Source: Elephas maximus indicus (lineage: Eukaryota; Chordata; Mammalia; Proboscidea; Elephantidae). From it: a stretch of DNA of 64,000 nucleotides. Location: NCBI RefSeq assembly GCF_024166365.1, contig NC_064839.1:37770378-37834377 (forward strand). The letters are read 5' to 3'. The notes below the pieces were generated by a model that ran no database searches, was not told where the DNA came from, and worked only from the letters and a program-made list of their open reading frames with translations. This document shows positions 43,132-55,815 of this stretch, piece after piece (position 1 is the first letter of the stretch; every line of letters begins with the position of its first letter). The position numbers and the translations under genes were made by a program.

Positions 43132-44233
43132 ATGGCTTAGAGGAAACAGTCAATATCAAATCACATGAAGAAGCAGACCATGATCGCATCAAGAAGCTCT
43201 CAAAACAAAGAATCAAGGAATCTTCTGGAGGAAGATACCTTCCTGGAATTACCAGATGCAGAATACAAAAGATTAATATACAGAACTCTTTAAGACATCA
43301 GGAACAAGATGAGGAAGGAGGTCAGGCAAAAAGCAGAACAACCCAAGGAACACACAGATAAACAGTTGAATAAATTAAAAAGGTTCTTCAAGAACATAAT
43401 GAAAAATTTAATAAGCTGCAAGAATCCATACAGAGACAGCAATCAAAAATACAGAAATAAAATTACAGAATTAGACAAGTCAATACAAAGTCAGAGCAGC
43501 AGAACTGAGGAAGTGGCAGGCCGAATTAGTGAGATTTAAGATAAAACACTTGGCACCAATATATTTGAAGAAAAATCAGATAAACAAATTAAAAAAAAAT
43601 GAAGAAAGCTTAAAAATCATGTGGGACTCTATCAAGAGAAATAACCTACGAGTAACTGGAATACCAGAACAGAGAGGGATAACAGAAAATGTAAAGAGAA
43701 TTGTTGAGGATTTCTTGGTAGAAAACATCCCTGATATCATGAAAGATGAGAAGATATCTATCCAAGATGCTCATCGAACTCCATATAAGGTAGATCTCAA
43801 AAGATGGTCACCAAGTCATATTATAATCAAACTTGCCAAAACCAAAGATAAAGAGAGAATTTTAAGAGTGGCTAGGGATTTTTTTTGTAGGGATAGGGTC
43901 GCTATGAGTCAGAATTGACTTGACTGCAGTGGGTTTTTTTTTGGGGGGGGGGGTTAGGGATAAACAAAAAGTCACCTACAAAGGAGAGTCAGTAAGAATA
44001 AGCTAGGACTACTTGACAGAAACCGTGCAGAAAAGAAGGCAATGCGATCACTTAATAAAGCACTGAAGGAAAAAAACTGCCATCCAAGAATCAAATATCC
44101 AGCAAAACTGTCCCTCAAGTATGAAGGTGAAGTTAGGACATTTCCAGATAAACAGAAGTTTAAGGAATTCATAAAAACCAAATGAAAACTACAAGAAATA
44201 CTAAAAGGAGTTTTTTGGTTGAAAAATCAAAAA
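43132..44233 (+). pseudogene. L1-G ORF1, nonsense-mutated and interrupted
   Basis: The ancestral ATG at 43132 is followed by GCT and TAG, a stop at codon 3. Two long remnants (43309-43539 and 43529-43918) cover the coiled coil and RRM-like region. A 74-bp SINE tail is inserted at 43879-43952. The original stop codon region reads CAA AAA (44228-44233) instead of ending, so the terminator is lost too. Confidence 0.88.
43879..43952 (+). mobile_element. 5'-truncated SINE/RTE tail inserted in L1-G ORF1
   Basis: Only the 3' tail is present (agggtcgctatgagtcagaa...tgcagtgggttttt) with T and G runs. Flanking 8-bp repeats gctaggga (43871-43878) and gttaggga (43953-43960) mark the insertion. L1-F has uninterrupted coding sequence at the same place (near 31365). 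Confidence 0.8.
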
Positions 44234-44652
44234 TATCAGATATCAACCCAAAACTAGAACACAGGACAGAGCAACCAGATGACAGCCCAGATAGGGAAAT
44301 CACAAAAATAAATCAAGATAAAAAACCACTCAAAACGGGAACAGCGATGTCATTATGTAAAAGAAGACCACATGAAAAAAATAAAGAGGGACTAAAAAAT
44401 GTGGTCATACATCTTTCATATGGAGAGGAAGACAAGTGATATAAAGAAATAAAACTTAGGTTTAAACTTGGGAAAATATCAAGGTAACCACAAAGGAGAC
44501 TAACTATCCTACTCATCAAAATAAAATACAAGAAAAAGAGACTTGGCAGAAACAAAATCAACAACAAAGAATAAAAGACAATATATAAACTACTCAGCAC
44601 AAAAAATTAAATGGGAAAAAGAAACTGTCAACACACACAAAAAGACATCAAA

Positions 44653-47600
44653 ATGACGACACTAAACTCATACCTATCCATAATCACGCTGAATTTTAAT
44701 GGACTAAATGCACTGATAAAGAGCCAGAGAGTCACAAAATACATAAAAACTCACGGTCCGTCTATATGCTGCCTACAAGAGACACACCTTAGAGTCAGAG
44801 ACAGAAATAAACTAAAACTCAAAGGATGGAAAAAAATATATCAAGGAAACAACAATCAAAAAAGACCAGGAGTAGCAGTATTAATTTCTGACAAAATAGA
44901 CTTTCAAGTTAAATCCACCACATAGGACGAGGAAGGACAATATATAATGATAAAAGGGAGAACATACCAGGAGGATATAACCATATTAAATATTTATGCA
45001 CCCAAGGACAGGGCTGCAAGATACATAAAACAAACTCTAACAGCACTGAAAAGTGACATAGACAGCTCTACAATTATAGTAGGAGACTTCAACACACCAC
45101 TTTCGGTAGAGGACAGGACAACAAGAAAGAATCTCAATAAAGACATGGAAGATCTAAATGCCATAATCAACCAACTTGACCTCACAGACAGATACAGAAC
45201 ACTCCACCCAACAGCAGTCAAGTACACTTTCTTTTCTAGTGCACATGGAACATTCTCTAGAATAGACCACATATTAGGTCATAAAGCAAGCCCTGGCAGA
45301 ATCCAAAACACTGAAATATTACAAAGCATCTTCTCTGACCATGAGGCCATAAAAGTAGGAATCAATAACAGAAAAAGCAGGGAAAAGAAATCAAACACTT
45401 GGAAACTGAACAATACCATGCACAAAAAAGACTGGGTTATAGAAGACATTAAGGATGGAATAAAGAAATTCACAGAATCCAATGAGAATGAAAACACTTC
45501 CTATCAGAACATTTGGACACAGCGAAAGCAGTGCTCAGAGGTCAATTTATATCAATAAATGCACACATCCAAAAAGAAGAAAGCACCAAAAATCAAAGAA
45601 TTATCCCTACAACTTGAACAAATAGAAAGAGAACAACAAAAGAAATCTTTGGGCACTAGAAGAAAGGAAATAATAAAAATTAGAGCAGAACTAAATGAAA
45701 GAGAAAACAGAAAAACAATTGAAAGAGTTAACAAGACCAAAAGCTGGTTCTTTGAAAAAATTAACAAAATTGATAAACCATTGGCCAAACCAACAAAAGA
45801 AAAACAGGAGAGGAACCAAATAACCCGAATAAGAAATGAGATAGGTGATATTAAAATAGGCCCAAATGAAATTAAAAGAATCGTATCAGATTACTATGAA
45901 TAGTTGTACTCTAACAAATCTGAAAATCTAGAAGAAATGGATGAATTCCTAGAAACACACTACCTACCTAAACTAACACATACAGAGGTACAACAACAAT
46001 ACAGACCCATAACAAAAGAAGAGATTGAAAAGGTAATCAAAAAAACTTCCCCCCCCCAAAAAAACCCTGGCCCGGATGGCTTTGCTATAGAGTTCTACCA
46101 AACTTTCAGAGGAGAATTAACACCACTACTACTAAAGGTATTTCAGAGCATAAAAAAGGATGGAATACTCACAAAATCATTTTGTGAAGCCAGCATACCA
46201 CTGATACCAAAACCAGGTAAAGTACAAAAAAAGATTACAGACCTATATCCCTTATGAACTTAGATGCAAAAATCCTCAACAAAATTCTAGCCAATAGAAT
46301 TCAACAACATATCAAAACAATAATTCACCATGACCAAGTGGGTTTCATACAAGGTATGCAGGGATGGTTCAACATTAGAAAAACAATCAATGTAATCTAT
46401 CATATAAATAAAACAAAAGGCAAGAACCACACGATTTTATCAATCGATGCAGAAAAGGCATTTGACAAAGTTCAACACCCATTCATGATAAAAACTCTCA
46501 GCAAAATAGGAATAGAAGGAAAATTCCTCAACATAATAAAGGGCATTTATACGAATGCAACAGCCAACATCATCCTGAATGGAGAGAGTCTGAAAGCATT
46601 CCCCTTGAGACTGGGAACCAGACAAGGATGCCCTTTATCACCACTCTTATTTAACATTGTGCTGGAGGTCCTAGCCATAGCAATTAGGCTAGATAAAGAA
46701 ATAAAGGGCATCCAGATTGGTAAGGAAGAAGTAAAAGTATCTGTATTTGCAGATGACATGATTTTATACACAGAAAACCCTAAAGAATCCTCAAGAAAGC
46801 TACTGAAACTAATAGAAGAGTTCAGCAGAGTACAGGATACAAGATAAACACACACAAATCAGTTGGATTCCTCTACACCAACAAAAAGAACATCGAAGAG
46901 GAAATCACGAAATCAATACCATTTACAGTAGCCCCCAAGAAGATAAAATACTTAGGAATGAATCTTACCAGAGATGTAGATCTATACAAAAAAAAACTAC
47001 AATACACTACTGCAAGAAACCAAGAGAGACCTACATTAGTGGAAAGACATACCTTGCTCATGGATAGGAAGGCTTAACATTGTAAAAATGTCTATTCTAC
47101 CAAAAACCATCTATAGATACAATGCAATTCTGATCCAAATTCCAATGACATTTTTTAATGAGATGGAGAAACAAATCACCACCTTCATATGGAAGGGAAA
47201 GAGGCCCCAGGTAAGCAAAGCATTACTGAAAAAGAAGAACAAAGTGGGAGGCCTCACTCTACTTGATTTTAGAACCTATTGTACCGCCACAGTAGTCAAA
47301 ACAGCCTGGTACTGGTACAACAACAGATACATAGACCAATGGAACAGAATTGAGAATCCAGGCATGATGAACTCAAAACAGATCAAAGACCTAAATATCA
47401 AATCTAAAACAATAAAGATCATGGAAGAAAAACAGGGACAACACTGGGAGCCCTAATATATGGCATAAACTAGTATACAAAACATTACTAACAATGCAGA
47501 AGAGAAACTAGATAATCGGAAGCTCCTAAAAATCAAACAGGTATGCTCATCCAAAGACTTCAACAAAAGAGTAAAAAGATTACCTACAGACTGGGAAAAA

Positions 47601-48317
47601 GTTTTTAACTGTGACATTTCCGATCAGCGCCTGGTCTCTAAAATCTACGTGATACTGCAAAAACTCAAACTACAAAAAAGACAAATAACCCAATTTAAAA
47701 AATGGGCAAAGGATATGAATAAGCACTTCACTAAAGACAACATTCAGGTGGCTAAGGAAGGAATGAGGAAATACTCATGATCATCAGCCATTAGATAAAC
47801 GCAAATCAAAGCTACAATAAGATTCCATCTCACTCCAACAAGGCTGGCATTAATCCAAAAAACACAAAACAATAAATGCTGGAGAGGTTGTGGAGAGACT
47901 GAAGCACTTACACACCACTGGTGGGAATGTGCAATGGTACAATCACTTTGGAAATCGATTTAGCACTTCCTTAAAAAACTAGAAATAGAACTACTGGAAG
48001 ATCCAGCAATCCAACTCCTTGGAATATATCCTAGAGAAATAAGAGCCTTTACACTAACAGATATATGCACACTCATGGTCACTGCAGCACTGTTTACCAT
48101 AGCACCTTGGAAGCAACCAAGGTGCCCATCAACGGATGAATGGATAAACATTATGGTATATTCACACAATGGAATATTATGCATCGATGAAGAACAATGA
48201 TGAATTTGTGAAACATTTCACAACATGGAGGAATCTGGAAGGCATTACGCTGAATGAAATTAGTTGCAAAAGGACAAATATTGTATGAGACCACTATTAC
48301 AAGAACTCAACAAATAG
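44653..48317 (+). pseudogene. L1-G ORF2, multiply broken
   Basis: ORF2 starts at ATG 44653 (MTTLNSYLSIITLNFNGLN) with the endonuclease catalytic segment CCLQETHL visible. It has a stop at 44923-44925, further breaks near 45558, 45901, 46257 and 46847, and about 165 bp missing near 47365 relative to L1-A. FADD is intact at 46746-46757. The original stop after RPLL has become CAA (48300-48302), extending the frame to 48315-48317. It cannot make active protein. Confidence 0.9.
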
Positions 48318-49316
48318 TTTAAACAGAGAAGAGAATATTCTTTGATGGTCACAAGGGAGGATGAAGAGCGGGAAGGGGAATTCATAATTAGATAGTAGAC
48401 AAGAACTATTTTAGGTGACGGGAAAGACAACATTCAGTACAGGAGAGGTCAACACAACTGGACTAAACCAAAAGCAAAGAAGTTTCCTGAATAAACTGAA
48501 TGCTTCGAAGGCCAGCATAGCAGGGACAGGTTTTTGGGGACCGTGGTTTCAGGGGATATCTAGGTCAATTAGCATAATAAAATCTATTAAGAAAACATTC
48601 TGCATCCCAGTTTGGAGAAGTGGCATCTAGGGTCTTAAACGCTAGCAAGAGGCCATCTAAAATGCGTTAATTGGTCTCAACCCTCCTGGAGCAAAGGAGA
48701 ATGAAGAACACCAAAGACACAAGGTAATTGTGAGCCCAAGAGACAGAAAGGGCCACATAAACCAGAAACTACATCAGCCTGAGACTAGAAGAACTAGATG
48801 GTGCCCGGGTACAACCAATGACTGCTCTGACACGGAACAGAACAGAGAACCCCTGAAGGAACAGGAGAGCAGTGGGATGCAGACCACAAATTCTCGTAAA
48901 AAGACCAGACTTAACGGTATGACAGAGACTAGAAGGACCCTGGAGGTCATCGTTCCCAGGCCTTCTGTTACCCCAAGACAGGAACCATTCCCAAAACCAA
49001 CTCTTCAGACAGGGATTAGACTGGACTATAAGACAGAAAATGATACTGGTGAGGAGTAAGCTTCTTGGATCAAGTAGACACATGAAGCTATATGTGCAGC
49101 TCCTGTTTGGAGGGGAGATGTGAAGGCCAAGGGGGACAGAAGCTGACTGAATGGACATGGAAATTTGGGTGGAGAGAAGGAGTGTACTGTCTCATTAGGG
49201 GGTGAGTAACTAGGAGTATATGGCAAGGTATATATGTAAACTTTTACATGAGAGACTGACTTGATTTGTAAACTTTCATTTAAAGCATAATAAAAATTAA
49301 AAAAGAAAAAAAATAA
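48318..49316 (+). other. L1-G 3' UTR and tail
   Basis: This 3' UTR is homologous to those of L1-A and L1-F. The G-rich tract has decayed (caagggaggatgaagagcggg). It ends with gcataataaaaatt and an A-rich tail before the second TSD copy. Confidence 0.8.
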
Positions 49317-49329
49317 AAGAAGTACCCAA

Positions 49330-50490
49330 ATCTACAGTCATGGAATCCCACACAATATGGCAACAAACCAGAGAACCCATTTTAAAGTGAAAGGGTTACA
49401 GATATGGGCCCATGGGATCCATGGCTGCATCACTTACTATACCACCTAGAAGCTGCTAGCCTGGTAGAGCACTGGAATGGTCTGGTGAAGACAAAGCTGA
49501 AGTGGCAGCTCAGATGCAATACCCTTCTTGGGTGGGAAACTGTCTCTGAGGTAATGGCATACACATTGAATCAGAAACCTTTATATGGCACTTGTTTCCT
49601 GTATAGAACACAAGTATCCAGGAGCCAAGAGGTGGAAGTAAGGGGGGTCCAAGTTACCATCACTCTCAATAACCCACCAGGGGATTCTGTGCTTCCCATC
49701 CTCCCAACCAGAAATGCAGGGTTAAATGTCCTGGTCCCCAAAGAGACGACACTCTCAACAGGAAATAAAGTGAGAATTCCTTCAAACTGATCTTCTGAAC
49801 TACAAAATACAGCTGTTTTCTGAGAATGTTGGACTTCATTATGGATTAAATTGTGTTCCCCCCAAAATATGTTGGAATCCTAACCCCTATCATATGGATG
49901 TAATCCTGTTTGGAAACAGGGTTTTCTTTGTTATGTTAATTAGATCATACCTAGGTAGGATGGGTTCTAATTTAGTCATTTCTGAATTATAAAAAGAACA
50001 GATCAGATACAGAGATATGCACACTTGGGGTGAGAGAGGGAGGGTAGATACCATGTGAGGATTGTCTACAAGCCAAGGAACCCAGGAAAGCTAAGGACTA
50101 CCTACAAGGGAGGAATCAACACAGCTGAGACTCTGATTTGAATTTTAGCTTCCAGAACTGAGAAAATAAATTTCTAAATTTCTGTTCTTTAAAGCCACCT
50201 GCTGCGATATTTTTTACAGCAGCAGCAGGAAACTAAGGCTCTTTGAAAGAGGAGTCACTACCTTGTCAGGGAAAATTATTCTTAATCAAGAGAAGCAACT
50301 AGGGCTTTTGTTACACAGTGGGGTAGAAAGGAAAATATGTCTAGACTTATGTGACCTAATTGGGCATCTCTTGGTATTTTCTTGCCCAATTGTGAACGTG
50401 AATTGTCAAAAGCACCAACTCCAGCCTGACCAGAGTATAGTTAGCAAGGGCTCAGACCCCTCTGAGTAATGAGGGTTTGAGTGACACCAT
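49330..50490 (+). pseudogene. ERVL integrase end and dUTPase, split by an LTR-like repeat
   Basis: Frame 49404-49790 carries integrase C-terminal sequence (AASLVEHWNGLVKTKL), then runs into a segment with VTITLNNPPGDSV and AGLNVLVPKETTLSTGNKV that fits the start of a dUTPase domain. After a 400-bp insertion (49839-50238) the domain continues in frame 50263-50469 (GKIILNQEKQLGLLLHSG and DLIGHLLVFSCPIVNVNC). A dUTPase after integrase is known for ERVL elements. The fold is split and mutated, so it is inactive. Confidence 0.72.
49839..50238 (+). repeat. Group X LTR-like repeat inserted in the ERVL dUTPase
   Basis: It runs from atggattaaattgtgttcccccc to gccacctgctgcgatattttttacagcagcagcagg, with an aataaattt signal near 50166. 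It is the plus-strand counterpart of the repeat at 20928-21452. ERVL dUTPase-like coding sequence lies on both sides. A short TSD was not evident. Confidence 0.65.
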
Positions 50491-50970
50491 TAAGCAAGTC
50501 ACTGAGACCAGCAAAAGTGGTAGCTAAGGGTGAGGTAAATTTAGAATAGGCTAGTAAAGGATAGGGATAACGAGTACTAGTTGTAGCCCTGAAACCAACT
50601 GCAGTGGTGGGGGCCATAGTTCATTCTGCTAATTTTCCACTTGTAAGTCTTCTCTTAGGAAGAGATGCCCACCAGAGTCCTGAAGGAACTGCTCTCCTCA
50701 TGTGCATGGAGAAGCAGATCCACAAGATGCAAGGGGTAGACTATGGCAGACATGGAGATGTGCTACTCAGATCACCCTTTAAGAAAGCCTTTGCTGTCCA
50801 GCTGTGAGTGGTGTGGTTAGGTGACAGCCTCCAGCTGTTAGTTTCAGTAAGGTCTGCCTCAGGTTTTGAACCAAGGTCACACTTTTCTCAGGGCAGTGCC
50901 TAGCCAACAGCTGAACTAAGTGGTGGGTACAAAAGCCTAGGCATTTCCATCAAATGCAGGACTGTATTAT
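50491..50970 (+). other. Probable ERVL 3' region
   Basis: Sequence continues in the sense direction after the dUTPase (ggtagctaagggtgaggtaaatttagaatagg). The later part, gtgacagcctccagctgttag and gggcagtgcctagccaacagctgaactaag, resembles an ERVL-associated LTR. The boundary of internal region and LTR is not clear. Open frame 50604-50807 has no recognised domain. Confidence 0.45.
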
Positions 50971-51034
50971 TATTTTTTTTTTATAGGTGAACTTTGCTCA
51001 TTGACCTGGCAGAGAGTTAAGTCAAGTTAGTATT

Positions 51035-52125
51035 TATATTCTTTCCTATGGTTGTTGTAACAAATTACCACAGTCTGGGTGAGTTTAAAAAACAGAAATT
51101 TATTGTCTCACAGTTCTGGAGGCCAGAAGTCCAAAATCCATATAACTGAGCCAAAATCACTCCCTCCAGAGGCACTAGGGGAGAATTCATTCCTTGCCTT
51201 TTCCAGCTTTTGGTGGCTGCTGACATTCCTTGGCTTGAGGCCACATCACTCCAATCTCTCCCTCCATTTTCATTCACATCATCTCCTCTTCTGTGTGTGT
51301 CAAATCTCTGTTTTCCTTTTATAAGGACCTATGTGATGGCATTTAGGGCCCAGCCAGGATAATCTCCCTATCTCAAGGTCCTTAAATTAATCACATCTGC
51401 AAAAACACCTTCTCAATGTAAGGTAATATTTACATGTTTCAGGTATCAGAACTTGATATCTTTGTTGTTGTTGTTAGGTGCCCTCAAGTTGCTTCTATGG
51501 ACAACAGAATGAAACACTGCTTGATCCTGTGCCATCCTCACAATTGTTGCTATGCTTGAGCCCATTGTTGCATACACTGTGTCCGTTCATCTGGTTGAGG
51601 GTCTTCCTTTTTTTCACTGACCCTCTACTTCACCAAGCATGATGCCCTTCTCCAGGGACTGTTCCCCGCCCCCATAACATGTCCAAAGTGTGTGAGATGA
51701 AGTCTCGCCATCCTCACTTCTAAGGAGCATTCTGGCTGTACTTCTTCCAAGACAGATTTGTTTGTTCATCTGGCAGTCCATGGTATATTCAATACTCTTC
51801 ACCAATATAATTCAAAGGCATCAATTCTTCTTCAATATTTCTTATTCATTGCCCAGCTTTTGCATGCATATGAGGTGACTGAAAATATCATGGCTTGGAT
51901 CAGGCACACATTAGTCCTCAAAGTCACATCTTTGCTTTTCAATACTTTAAAGAGGTCTTTTGCAGCAGATTTGCTCAGTGCAATACATTGTTTGATTTCT
52001 TGACTGCTGCTTCCATAGGCACTGATTGTGGATCCAAGCACAATGAAATCCTTGACAACTTCAATATTTTCTCCATTTATCATGATGTTGCTATCTCTGG
52101 GGGGTCATTTTCCAGCCTATGACAG
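51035..52125 (-). repeat. Group X LTR-like repeat, antisense, with RTE-4 inside
   Basis: The left part is 51035-51460 (ggttgttgtaacaaattaccacag, ttattgtctcacagttctgga...). The end (tctggggggtcattttccagcctatgacag) lies at about 52096-52125 beyond an antisense RTE. The outer pieces fit one unit of this group, so the RTE landed near its end. Confidence 0.6.
51464..52095 (-). mobile_element. RTE-type LINE 3' fragment (RTE-4), antisense
   Basis: The minus strand has the RTE 3' end at the left (gttgttgttaggtgccctcaag) and the C-terminal coding remnants 51832-52083 (INGENIEVVKDFIVLGSTISAY) and 51614-51805. It is 5'-truncated at almost the same position as RTE-3. Stops break the frame. Confidence 0.88.
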
Positions 52126-53369
52126 TATTGTATACTCTCCCTGTCCAACTGAGTTTCCTTCCTTTTTCTTTCAAAGGAGTTACTCCTGAACAAAACTTCT
52201 GCACTCCTAACTCCATTCTCAGCATCTTTTTCCAAAAGAACCCAACTTGTGTCACTGAGGTTAACTTGATTTTTTTCTCTCCTTATAAATGACTTAATCT
52301 TGACTGATTACCTGAAGAATTCATTATTTTGAGAATCTAATAACTTTATCAAGATAGAACTTTTTTTTTTTTTTACGGTTTTGAGCTCACTGTATTCAGT
52401 GCACAGTGTACAGCCTTTCCAGTATATAGATTCATGTCTTTCATTTTGTTATCATTTAAATATTTGTTCTATTTTTGCTGTTTTTTCTTCTTTTAGAACT
52501 ACAATTATGCATATGTTAGAACTTCTTGTGTCTTCTATATCATTTTCTCTCTCAAATTCATTTAAACTATTCTTCGTTTTTACTTAATTTTGTTCTGTTT
52601 TATTGTTTCTTTACTCTATTTGCCTTTATAAATGTAAACTCAATCTCTGTTCCTTTCATTGTTGTCTTCATCAAATGATTTTAATTTTTTTCTTCTCTTT
52701 CATTCCTGAATAATTATTTTCTTTTCTGAGTAATAAATGTTTTATTTCCTCCTGCTGCTTCACCCTTGTTTCACTGAGTTCTTGAAGTTTTGCTTTATAG
52801 TCTTTATTCTAGGAGTATTTTAGGATTCTTCTCCCAAGGTGGTAAATGGAGATCTCACAGGAAGTTTGGTTCTGTTCTAATCATGAGGATGTATCTATTA
52901 CCTTCCCTTAAATGTAGCCTGCAGCCTTCTGAAAGTCACCGCCTAACCAGATACCATTTTTTCCCCACAACCTTCTTTGTGAAGATCTCCCACCCCAGCC
53001 TCTGTATTCGTGTAGTAATCCTGAATTCATACTCCCAGTTCCCATGAAACACTTTAAGTACTCTTAACTTGCAGGAGCTAAACTCTTGACAAACACTGTC
53101 TTTTTTTTTTTTTAGAACCCACAACACAGTAGGCCATTGGCTTCCGCTCCACTCACTGTTTTTCTCTTCTGTCCCAAATTTTGGTCTACAGAGAGATTTA
53201 TCTTCTTTTTGAGCCTACTTGTCTCTTTTCGTGTTTTAATATTTTCTTGAACATTACTAAGTGTTAGGGGGTTCATATGACAAACTTATGAAATCACTGT
53301 GATTAGAAATTCTGTAAAGGTGGCATTTAAAATACGAATTATTTAAGAAGTGCTTTTAGACAAATGAAA
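52126..53369. other. T-rich sequence, no recognisable gene
   Basis: This is T-rich on plus, with short frames such as 52381-52587 and 52790-53047 lacking domains. Poly(T) runs lie near 52360 and 53100. It may include old antisense repeat sequence that I cannot identify. Confidence 0.4.
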
Positions 53370-53992
53370 GAGCATTTGAAAATAATAAATTTGTGTCCCT
53401 ACCTCATATCTTTCACTACAATAAATTCTTGATGGATTTAAACTTTAAAAATGAAACCACTGAATTACTAGAAAGGATCTTAGAGTAGAAAAAGGTTTCT
53501 TAAACATGACACAGAGAGTACAAAACATAAACGGAAAGGAGAAAGAGAGATAAATTTGACTACATTAAAATTAAGAACCTCTGTTCATCAAAAGACACTG
53601 TTAGGAGAGTAAATAGGCAATTCAAAGAGTTGAAGATATTTGCAATACATATATGTAACAAAGGACTCATATCTAGACATCTAGATATATTTCTTAAAAC
53701 TACAGATCAGAAAAAGATAAAGAACCTATTTTTGAAAACCAGGCAAGAGAGTGGAATGGACATTTTACAAAATAGGATATCCAAATGTCTAATAAGCATA
53801 TGAAAAGGTGCTCAATATCATTAGTCATCAGAGAAATGCAAATGAAAATCACAATAAGATACTATCACATACTCACCAGAATACTGGTGAAAATGTAGAG
53901 AAACTGGAATTCCAAAACATTGCTAGTGGCAGTATAAAATCACTTTGGAAAACTGGCAGTATATTCTAAAGATAAACATAGGCTTGTGGAAG
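53370..53992 (+). mobile_element. Old L1 ORF2 fragment
   Basis: Decayed ORF2 C-terminal blocks appear in the usual order: ttgatggatttaaactttaaaaatg, aaattaagaacctctgttcatcaaaagacac, catatgaaaaggtgctcaatatcattagtcatcagag, and aaactggaattccaaaacattgct. No open frame is present. Confidence 0.78.
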
Positions 53993-54205
53993 GTCATACA
54001 GGTTAAGTCATAAGCACACTGAAAGTCACATAAAAAGGGAAGTGGAGAAACAACGTCAACCTGATCTCAGTGCCTACTGATCACAACCATGGATTCAAGC
54101 ATACCAAGGATCATGAAGACGGCACAGGATCAGGCAACATTTCCTCATGTTGTACAGAGGCGGTTGCTATGAGTCGGAGCTGAATTGAATAACACAAACA
54201 CTCTG
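53993..54205 (+). mobile_element. RTE 3' end fragment, degraded
   Basis: The right half (catggattcaagcataccaaggatcatgaagacggcacaggatcaggcaacatttcc and ggttgctatgagtcggagc) matches the last about 110 bp of RTE-3. The left half is a poor match. Confidence 0.65.
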
Positions 54206-55616
54206 CTTTTCTGTTATAACCAGGTCTCTTAGAAAGACATCAATACCTTAAATGGATTTTATTTCTACTTCTGGTTCAATGCTTTTTTAATTTGTTTAAA
54301 ATGGAAGACCTTATCACAGCTTGGCCCTTAGTTAATTGTCAGAGTTTACTGAACACCTTAATAGAAGCCTAGAACTGAAACACTGACTAGACCACAAGAC
54401 CAGGGAAAGCAGCAAATAAAATCTTAGTGGTTGTTTCTGATTTAGATTCAATAAAATATACATCAGAATCACTCTTTAACCTGGTTTGCCTTGCTGCTGT
54501 TTTTCTTTGTTGTAATCATGTGTTCAGAATGTCCTTCTCATTTCCTGCTTATAATCAATATTCAAGACCACAGTCTTGCCTAGTGTTTATTTTGTTTCTG
54601 ATGCCATCCTGTCTATTATCTTAGGGTTCTGCCTAGCCTCATGTCTTTGAGTCTGCTAAACCTGTCGATATTTTATTACTTAAGGATCTCATCTAAATTT
54701 GGTTACCTGGAGCTCACCACAGGTTCTACTTCTACAAAATGTTTTTCATTCCTGCTGCTTAACAGGATCCACTAAATCTGCATCACCAGATTAAAATTTG
54801 TAATCCTGTGGTCAAAACTTTTTTGAAGCTTTTCCAAATCTTTGTCTTTTGGGCAATTTTAAATGGCTGCTTCCATTGCCAGCACCAAACTTGGACATCT
54901 AAATATTTCTGTAATAATTAAAATTGCCATATTGATCTGTTAATATCTTACTAATACTGTATTGGAGCCTAAAAGATATACATGAATGTTCCATTAAAAA
55001 GTAGCAGCTTAGAAATTACATAAAATTAAAAATAAGTTAAATTTGCGTTAATTTATTTAATAATAGTAATATTCACCCTGCAGGTTCCTCAACTAATTAG
55101 GAATCCTTTTTAAAAACACTGAAAATTTTTAGACAATGCTAGGACAGAGAAAGAAGACTCTTGAATTTCAGTAAAAAGCCTGAATATTTCAAACATTTTG
55201 CTACAGCAAAAAGAAACAAAGAATCTCCCCAGATGTCAACCTTTTTTTCCAGAGATCACGACACTTGGGTGTGGATAGGAGCAAGGAGCAGTGTACTGAA
55301 ATCTGAGTCTTCAGGAGAGCTCTTTCTTGACTAATTAAAGAAGTAAAAAAGGCTAAGAATTAAAGCAATCTGGTCAAATAAGAGAACAGGTTTATAAGGA
55401 CTTTTTTCACCTCTTAAGGAATTTTATGATGATTCTGCAACAGTGAGAATGTATGGGCTTCTTCAGCACAATTTTCATTCCAATTTTTGAAATTGTGAAG
55501 AGTACATCTATGAGCAACAAAGAAGATTAAGCATCCCTGGACAGAAGTTAATACATATGTGTATATTTATACGTAAATACACAGTGTATAAATATCCATA
55601 TATATATGCATATCAT
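54206..55616. other. No recognisable gene or repeat
   Basis: AT-rich sequence. Short frame 54427-54624 has no recognisable domain. A TA-rich microsatellite-like stretch is at 55555-55612. I can support no gene here. Confidence 0.45.
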
Positions 55617-55815
55617 GAAGGAGCCCTGATAGTACAGTAGTTAAGCACTTGGCTGCTAGCCAAAAGGTTGGCAGTTCAAACCCACCAGCCGCTCCACAGG
55701 AGAAAAGATCTGGTAATCACCTCTGGTGAAGATTATAGCTTTGGAAACCATATGGGGCAGTTCTATTCGGCATATAGGGTTGCTATGAGTTGAAATTGAT
55801 TCAACAGCACAGAAT
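55617..55815 (+). mobile_element. tRNA-derived SINE (long-body variant)
   Basis: The order is gagccctgatagtacagtag head, gcagttcaaacccacc, a variant block gatctggtaatcacctctgg, tggaaaccatatggggcag and tagggttgctatgagttgaa tail. The same variant body is seen at 15973-16191. Confidence 0.88.

Larger units (their letters stand above)
41880..49316 (+). mobile_element. Full-length L1 (L1-G) inserted in the ERVL integrase region
   Basis: A sense L1 of about 7.44 kb begins near ccggtggggccaagatgg and ends with an aataaa-rich tail. A perfect 13-bp duplication, aagaagtacccaa, lies at 41867-41879 and 49317-49329, and the ERVL reading resumes on the far side. It has a 5' UTR (41880-43131), broken ORF1 (43132-44233), broken ORF2 (44653-48317) and a 3' UTR. 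A truncated SINE tail sits in ORF1. Confidence 0.93.

Noticed and set aside
49404-49790. Possible host protein (128-codon frame)
   Set aside because: The sequence fits ERVL integrase followed by the start of a dUTPase and continues the ERVL interrupted by L1-G.
55555-55612. TATA-rich stretch as a promoter
   Set aside because: It is a simple TA/CA-rich repeat next to a SINE, with no gene downstream.
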